A stretch of DNA of 64,000 nt from assembly GCA_964036195.1 (NCBI GenBank), contig OZ038450.1, positions 21,605,208 to 21,669,207 of the forward strand, in the 5' to 3' direction. Position 1 is the first letter of the stretch. Every line of letters starts with the position of its first letter. The position numbers and the translations under genes are program-made. Under the pieces are notes generated by a model. It was not told the DNA's origin and did not search any database. It saw only the letters and a list, made by a program, of their open reading frames with translations. The DNA is from Sphaerolaimus hirsutus (taxonomy: Eukaryota > Nematoda > Chromadorea > Monhysterida > Sphaerolaimidae). Positions 51,501 to 56,883 of the stretch are shown piece by piece.

Positions 51501-54500
51501 ATTACTACACGATGTGGAATCAGTTCGCACTTGACTTGTCTTCTACATTCAAAATCGACCACTTTTACCGCAGATCCTGCCCACGCTATTCACCCTGCTG
51601 CTAACTTGCCTGGCCAGCGAGTCCGGCGGCGACCAGCAGTTAGCGGCCGGCCGTTGTCTCGGCGAACTGGTCAAGAAAATGGGCGAGCGCGTACTAGTTG
51701 ACGTGGTGCCAGTTTTGGAGCGCGTACTAGTTCACGGAGATGTGCATCAGAGGTCGGGCGTGTGCGTCGCGCTCAGGGAAATTCTCGCCAGTACTACGAA
51801 GGAAATGGTCGGTTTTGGAGTGTGGGTATACTTGAGGTAATGGCCCTACACACACTAGTTTTCACCGTGATACTTGTGAAAACTGAAATGGCCACATGGC
51901 GACATCCAGCCTACTCTTATTCTGTGCTATATGTGGTTCACCGTATTCCCTCGAAATACCCCCCCCCCCTCGAAATACCCCCCCCCCTCGTTTGACCCCC
52001 CCCCCCAGATTGAGTGTAAAGAGAACGTACATGACAAATACTGCAGTTTGTGTTCTGCGTAGTGCAGAACACACGTTAAAACAATGTCGGAATCACGTTA
52101 GAACAGTGTTTATACCATCTACGTACTACTATTAGTCTACAGGAGTCTATACAAGTCAGTTATTGATGCATTTTTTTACCCCAGTGTACATCACAAACAA
52201 CGATTTTGTACTAGGATTTGAAAAAATGTCCTGTGAAATATTAACCCCCCCGTCGAAATACCCCCCCTCGTTTAACCCCCCCCCCCCACTCGAGACCACT
52301 ATGAAACAATCACCCCCCGGGGGGTATTTCGAGGAAATACGGTAGTTTTCAAATTTTCACTTTCATTAATTTTAATTCAAATAAAAAGCAATCAAATCAT
52401 TCAACCGTGTTCATTAATTTGCACCTGAAAAAATTCAGTTTTCACCGAAGTCACGGTGAAAACTAGTGAGGTACAATGAGATCGTCTGTGAGTTATCGAA
52501 TCAACGTGATGTGCGAATACACCGAATCAAAAAGTATTTTTGTGTGTTTCTTATATTTTTAGCACTCATCAAAATTCGCATTGTTGAAATTTCGCTTTTT
52601 TATATAAAAACAGAAATGACCGTTATTTTGCACCCTCATTCACGCACAGGCGCAACTGTACGCGGACTCGCTCACACCAACAGTTTTGCACGCGTGCACG
52701 GATGGGAGCGCTCGTGTGCGCGTGGGCGGAGCCCAAACTTGGGCCGCCTTGTACGAAGCCATTGGGCACAAGGCGCTCGACGATGTGCTCGTGCCCATGC
52801 TTGATGCGTTGGAGAATGAGGTTTGGGTTCATTGACCCTACACCCACTAGTTGACATCGACGTCAAATGTCAACTGGTTCGCATCCCAATTCAAAGCTCG
52901 CTGACGAGTAACACTGCATTATTGTATTTATTACCCATGTATACTTTATGTCGGCCTCGTACATAGCACGTACCGCAATATATTTTTTCACACCGCATCT
53001 TCAGTTGCAACATGATTCAACACTTTTGCACTTGAACTTCGTTCGTCAGCTTGCCAGCAAGCTTGGAATTGGATGGTAACCAGTTGACATTTGGTGTCGA
53101 TGTCAACTAGTGTGTTTGGTGCCATTTTGCAAATGTGATGTTGAGTTCGCTTCTCACAATAAATGTGATGCTGATTTCAGACGTTTGGCGACGATGGGGA
53201 GCCGGTTGCACTGGACGGTCTCAAGCAGATTGTTGGCGCCAAGCCAAAAGTTGTCCTTCCGTACATTGTGCCCAAGGTGAGGTATTTTTTTACGCACCTT
53301 TGATGCTTTTCATCATTCGATTTTCGATCATTTTTATTCCCATCATAACTTTAAAAATGATCGCATTTAGTTGGCCACTTCGTGTACAAAAGTGGAAGCG
53401 CTGGCGAAATTGTCCGCCGCTGCAGGGCCGGACGCACTGGGCAAACATTTGGCCAAGATTTTGGACACGTTGCTGGAAGCTTTAGCCAAAAATGTGGACA
53501 CGCCCGAGGAGGAAATGGTATATATAATTTTGCATTTTGTACAGAAGCTATCCGCTATATATAGGACCTGCACTAGCTTAATTGTCAAGATAAAATAAAT
53601 ACACTGTTTGTGAATACCCTAAATCCTCGAATAAACCCCCTTGGATCACCGGTTTTAAAAACTCCCACCCCGTTGGCTGGGTTAGGAAAAATACCCCCTC
53701 GAATATCCCCCCTTGAATAACTCCCCCTCCAAAAACTCAGACGAAAAAAAAACTCCCCTGGGGTTTACGGTTTATATACTTTGATTCCACCACAATCTGC
53801 AGACAACCTCTCTATGCCTGGACGTTTTGCTGACAGCAACTGACGAAGCCAGTGTGGCACTGATTATCAATGCGCTGCTGAACAAGTCGGCCGCACAGGA
53901 TACAGATGAGAAATTGAATTGCGCTGCTGCGAAGATGTTATCCGCTTATTGCCAGGCGGCAAAGGTTTTTTTTTTCTTGCAGAATGTCAATTTCAGCAAA
54001 TTTTTTAGGCCGTAAAAGGTCGTTTACACGTTTTCGTGTGCCGGCAAGAAATTAAGTGGGAAAGTTCCATAATTCCACAATAAAGTTCCACATCTGTAAG
54101 AAAAAGCAGTGAAGTATACTCACTGTCACTAGTTAAATGTACACACGTGCCAATTTGCAGATAATTTGAGCCTGTCGTTCAAGACTTACAGGCATTTGAA
54201 AACGAATTCAAACTTACGGCATCTACAAACCGCAGGTGCCGCTTACTCCCCTTTTGGACACGATTCTCCAGGGTTCGCTCCGCCTTTACACCAATTCTAA
54301 CCCTGCGAGCTGCATGGCCGGTGTCGATCTTCTGCAAGCGTTGGTCCGCCAACTCGATCAGAGAGAACAGATTGACTCGTTGCAGAGTTTGCGACATGCG
54401 CTCAGGATTATGTTCGATTCCTGGGCTAAGGGTTTGGCTAATGGAAGGGAGTTTATACCGGGATTTGAGAGCCCTAAGGGGTTGCAGGTGGTTTTGGTTT

Positions 54501-55348
54501 CATTCTGCCTTTTCTCTTTTCTTTCTACTCATATTTCGACATTGGCGCCACACAAGCTGACGTAGAAAATTCGTATCAACTTAATGTCAACTAAATCACA
54601 CAAAAAAATTGAAACACAACAGAAACAATGAAAATGAAATGTCACGATGTAATAATTAACTATGCTCTTTATGATAGGAAAGCTGAAATCATGTAATTCA
54701 CTAAAATCTAGTTGATACGAATTCAGTTGACATCCAGCGTGAGTGGCGCCATTCGAGATAAATTACTAGCTTTACTTGACTCCCACCATTCATCAAAGCC
54801 CGTGATGTCTGTGCTGCGCGAGTGCATCCTATCCGGTTCGGGCGAACACAAGGAGTTGGCAGCGCGCCAACTTTGTCAAATAGTGGTTCATTCGAGCCAG
54901 GACGCATTGAAGCCACATGTGACCAACGTGACTGGCCCACTGATTCGAGTACTGGGCGATCGGTTCCCGCCGCAAGTCAAAGTTGCCATTCTCGATGCGC
55001 TGGCCACTCTTTTGGAAAAAGTGTGGATGCATTTTGTTTTACACTGAGTTTTCATCTACTTTAACCTCAAACGTGCAGGTGTCCACACTTTTGCGTCCAT
55101 TCCTGCCGCAGCTGGCGAGCACCTTCAACCGCGGACTGCAGGAACCCACCAGCAGACAGGTGTTTTTTCAACCATCCAACCATCCTTCTTTTCAGCCACT
55201 CATCCAGAACTTCAACGATGAATGAAACGCAGGTGCGATTGTCGGCCGGACGCGCCTTGTCTCGCCTTGTGACCATTCATCCAAAGTGCGATATGGTCGT
55301 GGCTGATTGTGCTAAGCAGGTCGCCGCTGCGGATGACCCAGCTATCAG
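30330..55348 (+). CDS. GCN1: GCN1, eIF2alpha-kinase activator (45 exons visible, C-terminus missing)
   Basis: GCN1 is a giant HEAT-repeat protein that binds (collided) ribosomes with GCN20/ABCF and passes the uncharged-tRNA signal to the kinase GCN2, so that eIF2alpha is phosphorylated. 45 exons were traced by alignment to the vertebrate protein from memory, with splice phases as a check; together they give about 2,520 codons. Order: N-terminal HEAT region (exons 1-17), a charged coiled-coil-like linker (exon 18), middle HEATs (19-28), the eEF3-like region (about exons 29-36, with [14 protein letters not shown] and [20 protein letters not shown]), and most of the C-terminal region that in yeast binds the GCN2 RWD domain (exons 37-45, with [13 protein letters not shown]). 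About 300 C-terminal residues of known homologues are not found; a BEL/Pao retroelement starts where they would follow. The start ATG has GCCGCCAAATGG context. Introns are almost all transposon-bearing. Confidence 0.93.
30579..30900. repeat. TACGCACATCTGCCCG repeat with inverted arms, GCN1 intron 1
   Basis: TACGCACATCTGCCCG recurs four or more times, and GTACGCACATGGCTGATGCTCT is mirrored by AGAGCATCAGCCATGTGCGT. Probably a foldback element; no clean target duplication seen. Confidence 0.6.
31046..31251 (+). CDS. GCN1: GCN1 exon 2 (about 65-133)
   Basis: Acceptor [26 protein letters not shown] matches the conserved GAVKGLCKLFCLTLHRYRD region. Donor placed at GTTTAG 31252 for phase 0; an earlier GTGTAG is possible. 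Confidence 0.8.
31252..31685. other. GCN1 intron 2
   Basis: A G-run at 31258-31270 and a stretch at 31300-31480 resembling the CAGGGGTCTCC family interior. No coding signal. Confidence 0.4.
31686..31785 (+). CDS. GCN1: GCN1 exon 3 (about 134-162)
   Basis: [20 protein letters not shown] aligns weakly with the homologue. The 3' donor (GTTTTC, phase 0) is consistent. The 5' boundary is uncertain: TTTTGCAG ends at 31685, but the next few codons fit the phase only if the exon starts at 31699. Confidence 0.6.
31867..31959 (+). CDS. GCN1: GCN1 exon 4 (163-193)
   Basis: Acceptor [26 protein letters not shown] aligns with the homologue; donor GTAAAT, phase 0. Confidence 0.82.
32048..32251 (+). CDS. 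GCN1: GCN1 exon 5 (194-261)
   Basis: Acceptor [20 protein letters not shown] and [20 protein letters not shown] match NPGLVEQYL... and DFYMKNILMSKVKPP. Donor GTAGGT. Confidence 0.88.
32539..34502. mobile_element. hAT-like element, TAGGGTGTCAA termini, TTTTCCG arrays, carries a BEL fragment
   Basis: TAGGGTGTCAAATTTCC at the left, TTTTTTGACACCCTA at the right. GTTTTGTG is duplicated exactly (32531-32538, 34503-34510). Both ends carry TTTCCGTTTTCCGGCAGC-type arrays, pyrimidine-rich on the same strand. The middle (about 33060-34060) is retroelement pol. A short copy without pol is at 43959-44477. Confidence 0.87.
33060..34060 (-). pseudogene. BEL/Pao reverse-transcriptase fragment (broken)
   Basis: On the minus strand the reading from about 34020 to 33072 matches Pao-type pol: a linker resembling that of the 63.4-kb copy, then [31 protein letters not shown] and the active-site region IYVDNFIMS. 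An in-frame stop lies near 33898 and the RT is truncated. No RNase H or integrase follows. It diverges clearly from the BEL copy at 59-64 kb, so it is a separate family member. Confidence 0.82.
34992..35362. repeat. GGGTTCAAACGGGAT-type repeat, GCN1 intron 5
   Basis: Begins CTGGGTTCAAACGGGATCCT and continues with CCCGATC words up to the C-run before exon 6. The same family as 26649-26936; the right end is not clear. Confidence 0.55.
35373..35556 (+). CDS. GCN1: GCN1 exon 6 (262-322)
   Basis: Acceptor [26 protein letters not shown] and [20 protein letters not shown] align with the homologue. Donor GTGAGT, phase 1. Confidence 0.88.
35824..35958 (+). CDS. GCN1: GCN1 exon 7 (323-367)
   Basis: Acceptor [27 protein letters not shown]; donor GTGAGT, phase 1. 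Confidence 0.85.
36004..36293. mobile_element. hAT-like element, CAGGGGT(A/C)TC termini
   Basis: CAGGGGTATCTTGAATTT at the left and ATTCGAGACCCCTG at the right. ATTGACTA (35996-36003) and AATGACTA (36294-36301) form a 7/8 duplication. Interior has GATAGATAG words as in 43626-44615, and a GGGATCGGGATT piece. Confidence 0.75.
36325..36465 (+). CDS. GCN1: GCN1 exon 8 (368-414)
   Basis: Acceptor [26 protein letters not shown] and [12 protein letters not shown]; donor GTTGGT, phase 1. Confidence 0.87.
36545..36648 (+). CDS. GCN1: GCN1 exon 9 (415-449)
   Basis: Acceptor [26 protein letters not shown] matches the AVSVLALWCNRF region. Donor GTTTGT, phase 0. Confidence 0.88.
36700..36807 (+). CDS. 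GCN1: GCN1 exon 10 (450-485)
   Basis: Acceptor [26 protein letters not shown] aligns weakly; donor GTTCCC (poor), phase 0. Confidence 0.7.
36830..37035. mobile_element. hAT-like MITE, TAGGGATGGA termini
   Basis: TAGGGATGGACAACTTTATT at the left and CGCTTTTTCCATCCCTA at the right, 206 bp. TCCCAAAT and CCCCAAAT flank it (7/8 match). Confidence 0.78.
37110..37242 (+). CDS. GCN1: GCN1 exon 11 (486-529)
   Basis: [20 protein letters not shown] then [14 protein letters not shown] matches TVEKAASQSTQVPTITEG. The 5' boundary is uncertain (weak AG at 37109). Donor GTTTGT, phase 1. Confidence 0.78.
37316..37408 (+). CDS. GCN1: GCN1 exon 12 (530-560)
   Basis: Acceptor [26 protein letters not shown] matches LSSFWQLIVDEKKQVFTSEKF. 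Donor GTTTGT, phase 1. Confidence 0.88.
37470..37596 (+). CDS. GCN1: GCN1 exon 13 (561-603)
   Basis: Acceptor [26 protein letters not shown]; donor GTGCGT, phase 2. Confidence 0.88.
37663..37774 (+). CDS. GCN1: GCN1 exon 14 (604-640)
   Basis: Acceptor [26 protein letters not shown]; donor GTTGGT, phase 0. Confidence 0.88.
37945..38167 (+). CDS. GCN1: GCN1 exon 15 (641-714)
   Basis: Acceptor [21 protein letters not shown] and [20 protein letters not shown]; donor GTCAGT, phase 1. Confidence 0.85.
38168..38732. other. GCN1 intron 15, AT-rich
   Basis: 38375-38690 begins with an ACTTGCGGAACTGGCACTAT end typical of the foldback family and ends near ATTGGCACCAGA. The AATATAAAATAT-rich interior may be another foldback copy. 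Confidence 0.4.
38733..38905 (+). CDS. GCN1: GCN1 exon 16 (715-772)
   Basis: Acceptor [26 protein letters not shown] and [14 protein letters not shown]; donor GTGAGT, phase 0. Confidence 0.87.
38985..39115 (+). CDS. GCN1: GCN1 exon 17 (773-816)
   Basis: Acceptor [26 protein letters not shown] matches FAIMQTPAGELYDKSIIQS. Donor GTGAGT, phase 2. Confidence 0.92.
39187..39394 (+). CDS. GCN1: GCN1 exon 18, charged linker (816-885)
   Basis: Acceptor [26 protein letters not shown] and [20 protein letters not shown] match the conserved KRENKAYSFKEQ... LTSKQKEMLQAQLDREAQVR segment, predicted helical. Donor GTCGGT. Confidence 0.94.
39441..39602. mobile_element. GGACATCACACTTGTTATG element, copy 3
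   Basis: Left end and CCATAACCCATCTGAATAAT are near-identical to the copies at 9306 and 9633; the right end is worn. GCN1 intron 18. Confidence 0.6.
39664..39751 (+). CDS. GCN1: GCN1 exon 19 (886-914)
   Basis: Acceptor [26 protein letters not shown] aligns with NPSGLTQYIPVLVDSFLPLL. It ends phase 1 at CAG|GTGCCAG, where the foldback-derived intron begins. Confidence 0.75.
39749..39944. mobile_element. Foldback element that forms GCN1 intron 19
   Basis: CAGGTGCCAGTAACAGACCC at the left and a right end complementary to CTGGGGGGAGTCCCAGAACC. The whole 193-nt intron (39752-39944) is this element: its left terminus supplies the GT donor, its right terminus the CCCCCCAG acceptor. The arms pair almost throughout. 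Confidence 0.75.
39945..40124 (+). CDS. GCN1: GCN1 exon 20 (915-974)
   Basis: Starts directly after the foldback element. [18 protein letters not shown] and [15 protein letters not shown]; donor GTTAGT, phase 1. The split Glu codon joins exon 19 correctly. Confidence 0.82.
40242..40685. mobile_element. hAT-like element, TAGGGATGGCAAGCGC termini, 8-bp duplication
   Basis: TAGGGATGGCAAGCGCTTTT and GCGCTTTTTCCATCCCTA bound 444 bp. ATCGTATC is duplicated exactly (40234-40241, 40686-40693). The interior GGTGGTTGTTTTCATTGG matches that of the 32327 element, so the two are related. Confidence 0.88.
40822..40935 (+). CDS. GCN1: GCN1 exon 21 (975-1012)
   Basis: Acceptor [26 protein letters not shown]; donor GTGCGT, phase 1. 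Confidence 0.83.
40987..41414. mobile_element. CCGTATT family, TAATAGAAGGGCG subtype, TA-flanked
   Basis: TA-CCGTATTTCTTCTAATAGAA and TTCTATTAGAAGAAATACGG-TA, 428 bp: the best-preserved copy of this subtype. CAATAGAAGG units line both arms. Confidence 0.82.
41473..41586 (+). CDS. GCN1: GCN1 exon 22 (1013-1050)
   Basis: Acceptor [26 protein letters not shown] is a low-complexity acidic insert, then [10 protein letters not shown]. Donor GTTAGC, phase 1. Confidence 0.78.
41673..41803 (+). CDS. GCN1: GCN1 exon 23 (1051-1094)
   Basis: Acceptor [26 protein letters not shown] and [18 protein letters not shown]; donor GTAGAG, phase 0. Confidence 0.85.
41845..42072. mobile_element. Foldback element, GGTGCCAGTTCCGC termini
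   Basis: GGTGCCAGTTCCGCAAAGTG at the left, and its near-complement CATTTCGCGGAACTGGCACC at the right. The arms are GAAATGGCAAAGGCG-type words. It abuts a second copy; both lie in GCN1 intron 23. Confidence 0.7.
42070..42272. mobile_element. Foldback element adjacent to the previous one
   Basis: CTGGTGCTACACATAGACCC at the left and a right end complementary to CCAGGGGGAACTGCCAGACC. Arms of GCCCTGTAAAATGGCA-type words. Confidence 0.66.
42310..42537 (+). CDS. GCN1: GCN1 exon 24 (1095-1170)
   Basis: Acceptor [26 protein letters not shown] and [14 protein letters not shown]; donor GTGGTT, phase 0. Confidence 0.88.
42979..43160 (+). CDS. GCN1: GCN1 exon 25 (1171-1231), GC donor inferred
   Basis: Acceptor [26 protein letters not shown] and [20 protein letters not shown] match the homologue. 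Exon 26 demands phase 2; no GT in the right phase is near the end, but AG|GCTAGT at 43161 fits, so a GC-AG intron is likely. Confidence 0.75.
43180..43285. repeat. Left half of a CCGTATT family element
   Basis: TACCGTATATCCTCGAATAA and C-run units; the right terminus is absent. Confidence 0.5.
43350..43548 (+). CDS. GCN1: GCN1 exon 26 (1231-1297)
   Basis: Acceptor [26 protein letters not shown] and [20 protein letters not shown]; donor GTTGGT, phase 0. Confidence 0.9.
43626..44615. mobile_element. hAT-like element, CAGGGGTCTCC termini, 8-bp duplication
   Basis: CAGGGGTCTCCTAGGGGG at the left, CTTGGAGACCCCTG at the right. TGCGATTC is duplicated exactly (43618-43625, 44616-44623). The interior has CAGCTATCTATCTATC repeats and a nested TAGGGTGTCAA element (43959-44477). 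Confidence 0.86.
43959..44477. mobile_element. hAT-like element, TAGGGTGTCAA termini, TTTTCCG arrays (short copy)
   Basis: TAGGGTGTCAACTTTCCG and TTTTTGTTGACACCCTA bound 519 bp. CTTCTATG is duplicated exactly (43951-43958, 44478-44485). The same family as 32539-34502 but without retroelement sequence. Confidence 0.9.
44624..44797. mobile_element. C(A/T)GG(T/G)G.CAGT foldback element, worn left end
   Basis: CAGACTTTGTAAAATGTGAA at the left; right end complementary to CAGGGACCACTCCCAGACCC. It abuts the 43626-44615 element. Confidence 0.58.
44882..45107 (+). CDS. GCN1: GCN1 exon 27 (1298-1372)
   Basis: Acceptor [27 protein letters not shown] and [20 protein letters not shown]; donor GTACGT, phase 1. 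Confidence 0.93.
45382..45679. repeat. 298-bp near-perfect palindrome, GCN1 intron 27
   Basis: TAAACACCTTCCCGGTCACG at the left, its complement at the right; arms of about 145 bp nearly identical, tip at about 45530 (GGGGTCGCCGCGACCCC). No coding content. Confidence 0.88.
45777..45937 (+). CDS. GCN1: GCN1 exon 28 (1373-1426)
   Basis: Acceptor [26 protein letters not shown] and [15 protein letters not shown] match VVVLMGSLAKHLDKSDPKV. Donor GTTGGT. Confidence 0.94.
46268..46474 (+). CDS. GCN1: GCN1 exon 29 (1427-1495)
   Basis: Acceptor [26 protein letters not shown] and [20 protein letters not shown]; donor GTGATG, phase 0. Start of the eEF3-like region. Confidence 0.96.
46513..46815. mobile_element. 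CCGTATT family element, worn
   Basis: TACCGTATTTGATTGGATAA at the left; AATAATTCCTCGGGGGAATC near the right. It shares AGCATATTTC and TTTGAACAAAAATnACATGTT-like middle words with 47532-47869. Confidence 0.55.
46828..47259. mobile_element. hAT-like element, CAGGGACGTATCCAGG termini
   Basis: CAAGGCCGTATCCAGGGGGG at the left and CCTGGATACGTCCCTG at the right, 432 bp. ATGTCTAT (46820-46827) and ACGTCTAT (47260-47267) are a 7/8 duplication. G- and C-runs and GGCGCCATGG words inside. The same family as 59413-59855. Confidence 0.8.
47302..47463 (+). CDS. GCN1: GCN1 exon 30 (1496-1549)
   Basis: Acceptor [26 protein letters not shown] and [20 protein letters not shown]; donor GTGAGT, phase 0. Confidence 0.96.
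47532..47869. mobile_element. CCGTATA subtype element, TA-flanked
   Basis: TA-CCGTATATACACTAATAATT and TTATTCGAGTATATACGG-TA, 338 bp. Confidence 0.72.
48099..48393 (+). CDS. GCN1: GCN1 exon 31 (1550-1647)
   Basis: Acceptor [46 protein letters not shown] and [18 protein letters not shown]; donor GTTGGT, phase 1. The longest exon found. Confidence 0.97.
48394..49007. other. GCN1 intron 31, AT-rich
   Basis: Repeated ATATTTTC/GAGAGATTTTCTGAGAT words also found in introns 27 and 28 (45230-45370, 46000-46180), so probably a dispersed repeat without visible termini. Confidence 0.4.
49008..49231 (+). CDS. GCN1: GCN1 exon 32 (1648-1722)
   Basis: Acceptor [26 protein letters not shown] and [18 protein letters not shown]; donor GTGGGT, phase 0. 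Confidence 0.96.
49258..49515. repeat. Inverted repeat of CTCTGCAAGTAATTGT units
   Basis: CTCTGCAAATAAACTCGCTC near 49272 is mirrored by GAGCGAGTTTATTTGCAGAG at 49499-49517; GTATGCACCCC/GGGGTGCATAC are near the tip. Confidence 0.68.
49526..49606. mobile_element. 81-bp hAT-like MITE with exact 8-bp duplication
   Basis: TAGGGATGGGAAAAATG at the left and CACCGGCCATCCATA at the right. GTCTCAGC is duplicated exactly (49518-49525, 49607-49614). Possibly the smallest member of the TAGGGATGG group here. Confidence 0.82.
49661..49892 (+). CDS. GCN1: GCN1 exon 33 (1723-1799)
   Basis: Acceptor [26 protein letters not shown] and [15 protein letters not shown]; donor GTTTGT, phase 1. Confidence 0.97.
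49919..50280. mobile_element. CCGTATA subtype element
   Basis: CACCGTATACCCTCGAATAA and TTATTCAAGTCTATACGGTA; the middle shares CCAGGTTTAACTGT/GAATGCATTC-type words with 4900-5275. Confidence 0.62.
50322..50518 (+). CDS. GCN1: GCN1 exon 34 (1800-1865)
   Basis: Acceptor [26 protein letters not shown] and [20 protein letters not shown]; donor GTTTGT, phase 0. Confidence 0.96.
50593..50757 (+). CDS. GCN1: GCN1 exon 35 (1866-1920)
   Basis: Acceptor ATCCAG after a 74-nt intron, the shortest in the gene. [20 protein letters not shown] and [18 protein letters not shown]; donor GTGAGC. Confidence 0.96.
50801..50978. mobile_element. CCGTATA subtype element, short
   Basis: GCGTATATCTCCGAATAAAA and TTTTTCGAGGATATACGGTA, 178 bp. 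Confidence 0.62.
51057..51308 (+). CDS. GCN1: GCN1 exon 36 (1921-2004)
   Basis: Acceptor [46 protein letters not shown] and [18 protein letters not shown]; donor GTTTGT. Confidence 0.97.
51574..51807 (+). CDS. GCN1: GCN1 exon 37 (2005-2082)
   Basis: Acceptor [23 protein letters not shown] and [20 protein letters not shown]; donor GTCGGT. A near-duplicate GAGCGCGTACTAGTT occurs twice in the exon. Confidence 0.95.
51939..52344. mobile_element. CCGTATT family element, subfamily with 9794 and 23016
   Basis: CACCGTATTCCCTCGAAATA and TATTTCGAGGAAATACGGTA. The middle (ACATGACAAATACTGCAGTT, AACAATGTCGGAATCACGTT) matches 23016-23447 almost base for base, implying recent activity. Confidence 0.8.
52650..52820 (+). 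CDS. GCN1: GCN1 exon 38 (2083-2139)
   Basis: Acceptor [26 protein letters not shown] and [17 protein letters not shown]; donor GTTTGG. Confidence 0.92.
52841..53121. mobile_element. ACTAGTTGACATCGA inverted-repeat element, GCN1 intron 38
   Basis: CACTAGTTGACATCGACGTC and GACACCAAATGTCAACTGG-type ends are mirrored for about 45 bp. Related end pieces are near 5640 and 29780. Confidence 0.66.
53181..53276 (+). CDS. GCN1: GCN1 exon 39 (2140-2171)
   Basis: Acceptor [26 protein letters not shown] and PYIVPK; donor GTGAGG. Confidence 0.95.
53371..53517 (+). CDS. GCN1: GCN1 exon 40 (2172-2220)
   Basis: Acceptor [26 protein letters not shown] and [14 protein letters not shown]; donor GTATAT. Confidence 0.92.
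53617..53772. repeat. Worn CCGTATT family copy
   Basis: CTAAATCCTCGAATAAACCC at the left and CTCCCCTGGGGTTTACGG at the right. Confidence 0.5.
53803..53964 (+). CDS. GCN1: GCN1 exon 41 (2221-2274)
   Basis: Acceptor [26 protein letters not shown] and [18 protein letters not shown]; donor GTTTTT. Confidence 0.9.
54236..54487 (+). CDS. GCN1: GCN1 exon 42 (2275-2358)
   Basis: Acceptor [46 protein letters not shown] and [13 protein letters not shown]; donor GTGGTT. Confidence 0.92.
54727..55020 (+). CDS. GCN1: GCN1 exon 43 (2359-2456)
   Basis: Acceptor [26 protein letters not shown] and [20 protein letters not shown], within the part known in yeast to bind the GCN2 RWD domain. Donor GTGTGG. The first 20 or so residues have no counterpart in the vertebrate protein. 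Confidence 0.92.
55079..55159 (+). CDS. GCN1: GCN1 exon 44 (2457-2483)
   Basis: Acceptor [26 protein letters not shown] matches KPFLPQLQTTFTKAL; donor GTGTTT. Confidence 0.93.
55233..55348 (+). CDS. GCN1: GCN1 exon 45 (2484-2521), last visible
   Basis: Acceptor [25 protein letters not shown] and [10 protein letters not shown] match VRLKAADALGKLISIH... EDPGVR. Donor GTTGAT, phase 2; no following exon found before 64000. Confidence 0.92.
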
Positions 55349-56883
55349 GTTGATTATTGGGGTCGATTTTGTTCGGTAATTTTTTCGGTTGGCATGTCTT
55401 TAGGGGTAAAAATTCTTCAAAAATATTTTTCCAATAATTTCACTATCACAATAATTTCACATAGGGCACATAGGGCATGGGCACATCACATAGGGCATGT
55501 CTTTCACTATAATTCCAATATCACAGATACATCGTGTTTTGCAAAAGTCTCTAATAATTACCTTGTGCCTAAAGTGTGATGAAGCCACCGAAGTCAGCGT
55601 CTTCTACCACCGAATCCGGCTGCTTCAAGACCGTAGTGAGAAACGGCCTTTAAAGTGGTTGATTTTCCGTTGTTGCCAAACGTCCAATTGTCGGCAGCCA
55701 AGTTGAGTTTATTTCGTAGTTGCGTGTTGAAAAGGGGGTTCGAATTGTTTCAGGTACTTTATTTCGATCAGATACAGCGTGTTACAAAAGCGCAAAGCCT
55801 AGCGAGCTTCCTAGTCGAAGTTTCTATCGCTAGCTTATTTTCGTTCACTTGGGGTAGGTCCGCAGACTGAAGTAAAAACTTCCAAAGTAGCTAAGACACT
55901 GAAATCATGTATAGAAAAACAGCTACAGTAATTTCCTAAATTCAAATGCACAAATAAGACATAAATGCAATAATAAGACACATTTAGTTGAAACAGTTGG
56001 CTTAATTTTCTCGTGCATACATTCAAATAATTATGGTAAAGAAATACCAAGTACAAATTGGGCTAATAGAAAAACTATTAATCTTGAGAGGCGCGAAGTC
56101 GGCAAACTCGGCCGATTTACTAATTTGGTTCAATTTGTCAGAAAACATTGACGCACATTGGAACTAATATAATAGGGTTAGGAAATTGTAATTAGTGGTG
56201 CAAATGTTCCTAATGACGTAAATAGAACATGGTATATTCAACACAACAATAATCACTTCCTGAAAACGTATATTTCATAATTAACAAATTGGGACTTATT
56301 TGGAGTAAATGGGTATTGTAATTGAGCAGGGTTTATAATATTCAGCTTGAACAGGGTATTATAATTAATATCAAAGTAAAGATAATATAACTTATGAGCA
56401 GGGTTATAACAATTATGCCTACGCGAAGGGCTTCGTAAATACGTACAGTAAATGCTAGTTGCGCACAGGGCATTATTTCTCTATTAGGACGCTGGCCTAA
56501 GTAAATAGGTAGCACATAAATATTTACAACTTTTGACTTTCCCAAATTGCAAGTAAACTATGTAAATGTATATATAATAATGATCAGAAAATTACGGCGA
56601 GTTGAATGAGTCTAATTTCATATTAATACACCTAATAATAACTTATTTGACCTTTTAACCTAAACTTTCCAAATAAACCTATCAATAATTTATAGAACAC
56701 TTTCCTAATTGAATATTCTCCATGGGTAAATAATATAGTGCAGGAAATATAATTTGGTGCAAATGAGTAAATGCGCAAATATGAACCTAATTATCAATTT
56801 TCTGTATTTCTTTATCCATCCATTTTGCTACGGTCAGCACACTCCGGGCGGAAGAGTTGCTGCACTCCGTTGTTGCAGCAACG
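55349..56883. other. GCN1 intron or 3' region; may contain the BEL 3' LTR
   Basis: AT-rich, no exon matching the GCN1 C-terminus on either strand. The 3' LTR of the minus-strand BEL element should lie here, left of 56884, but without its 5' partner in the window I could not set the ends. Confidence 0.4.

Noticed and set aside
52163..52804. Short plus-strand ORFs in C-run repeats (PPPSNPPP types) here and at 10059, 23046 and 23259
   Set aside because: They are translations of CCGTATT-family C-run ladders.
55394..56545. Small ORFs between the last GCN1 exon and the BEL env
   Set aside because: None resembles the missing GCN1 C-terminus; AT-rich chance frames.
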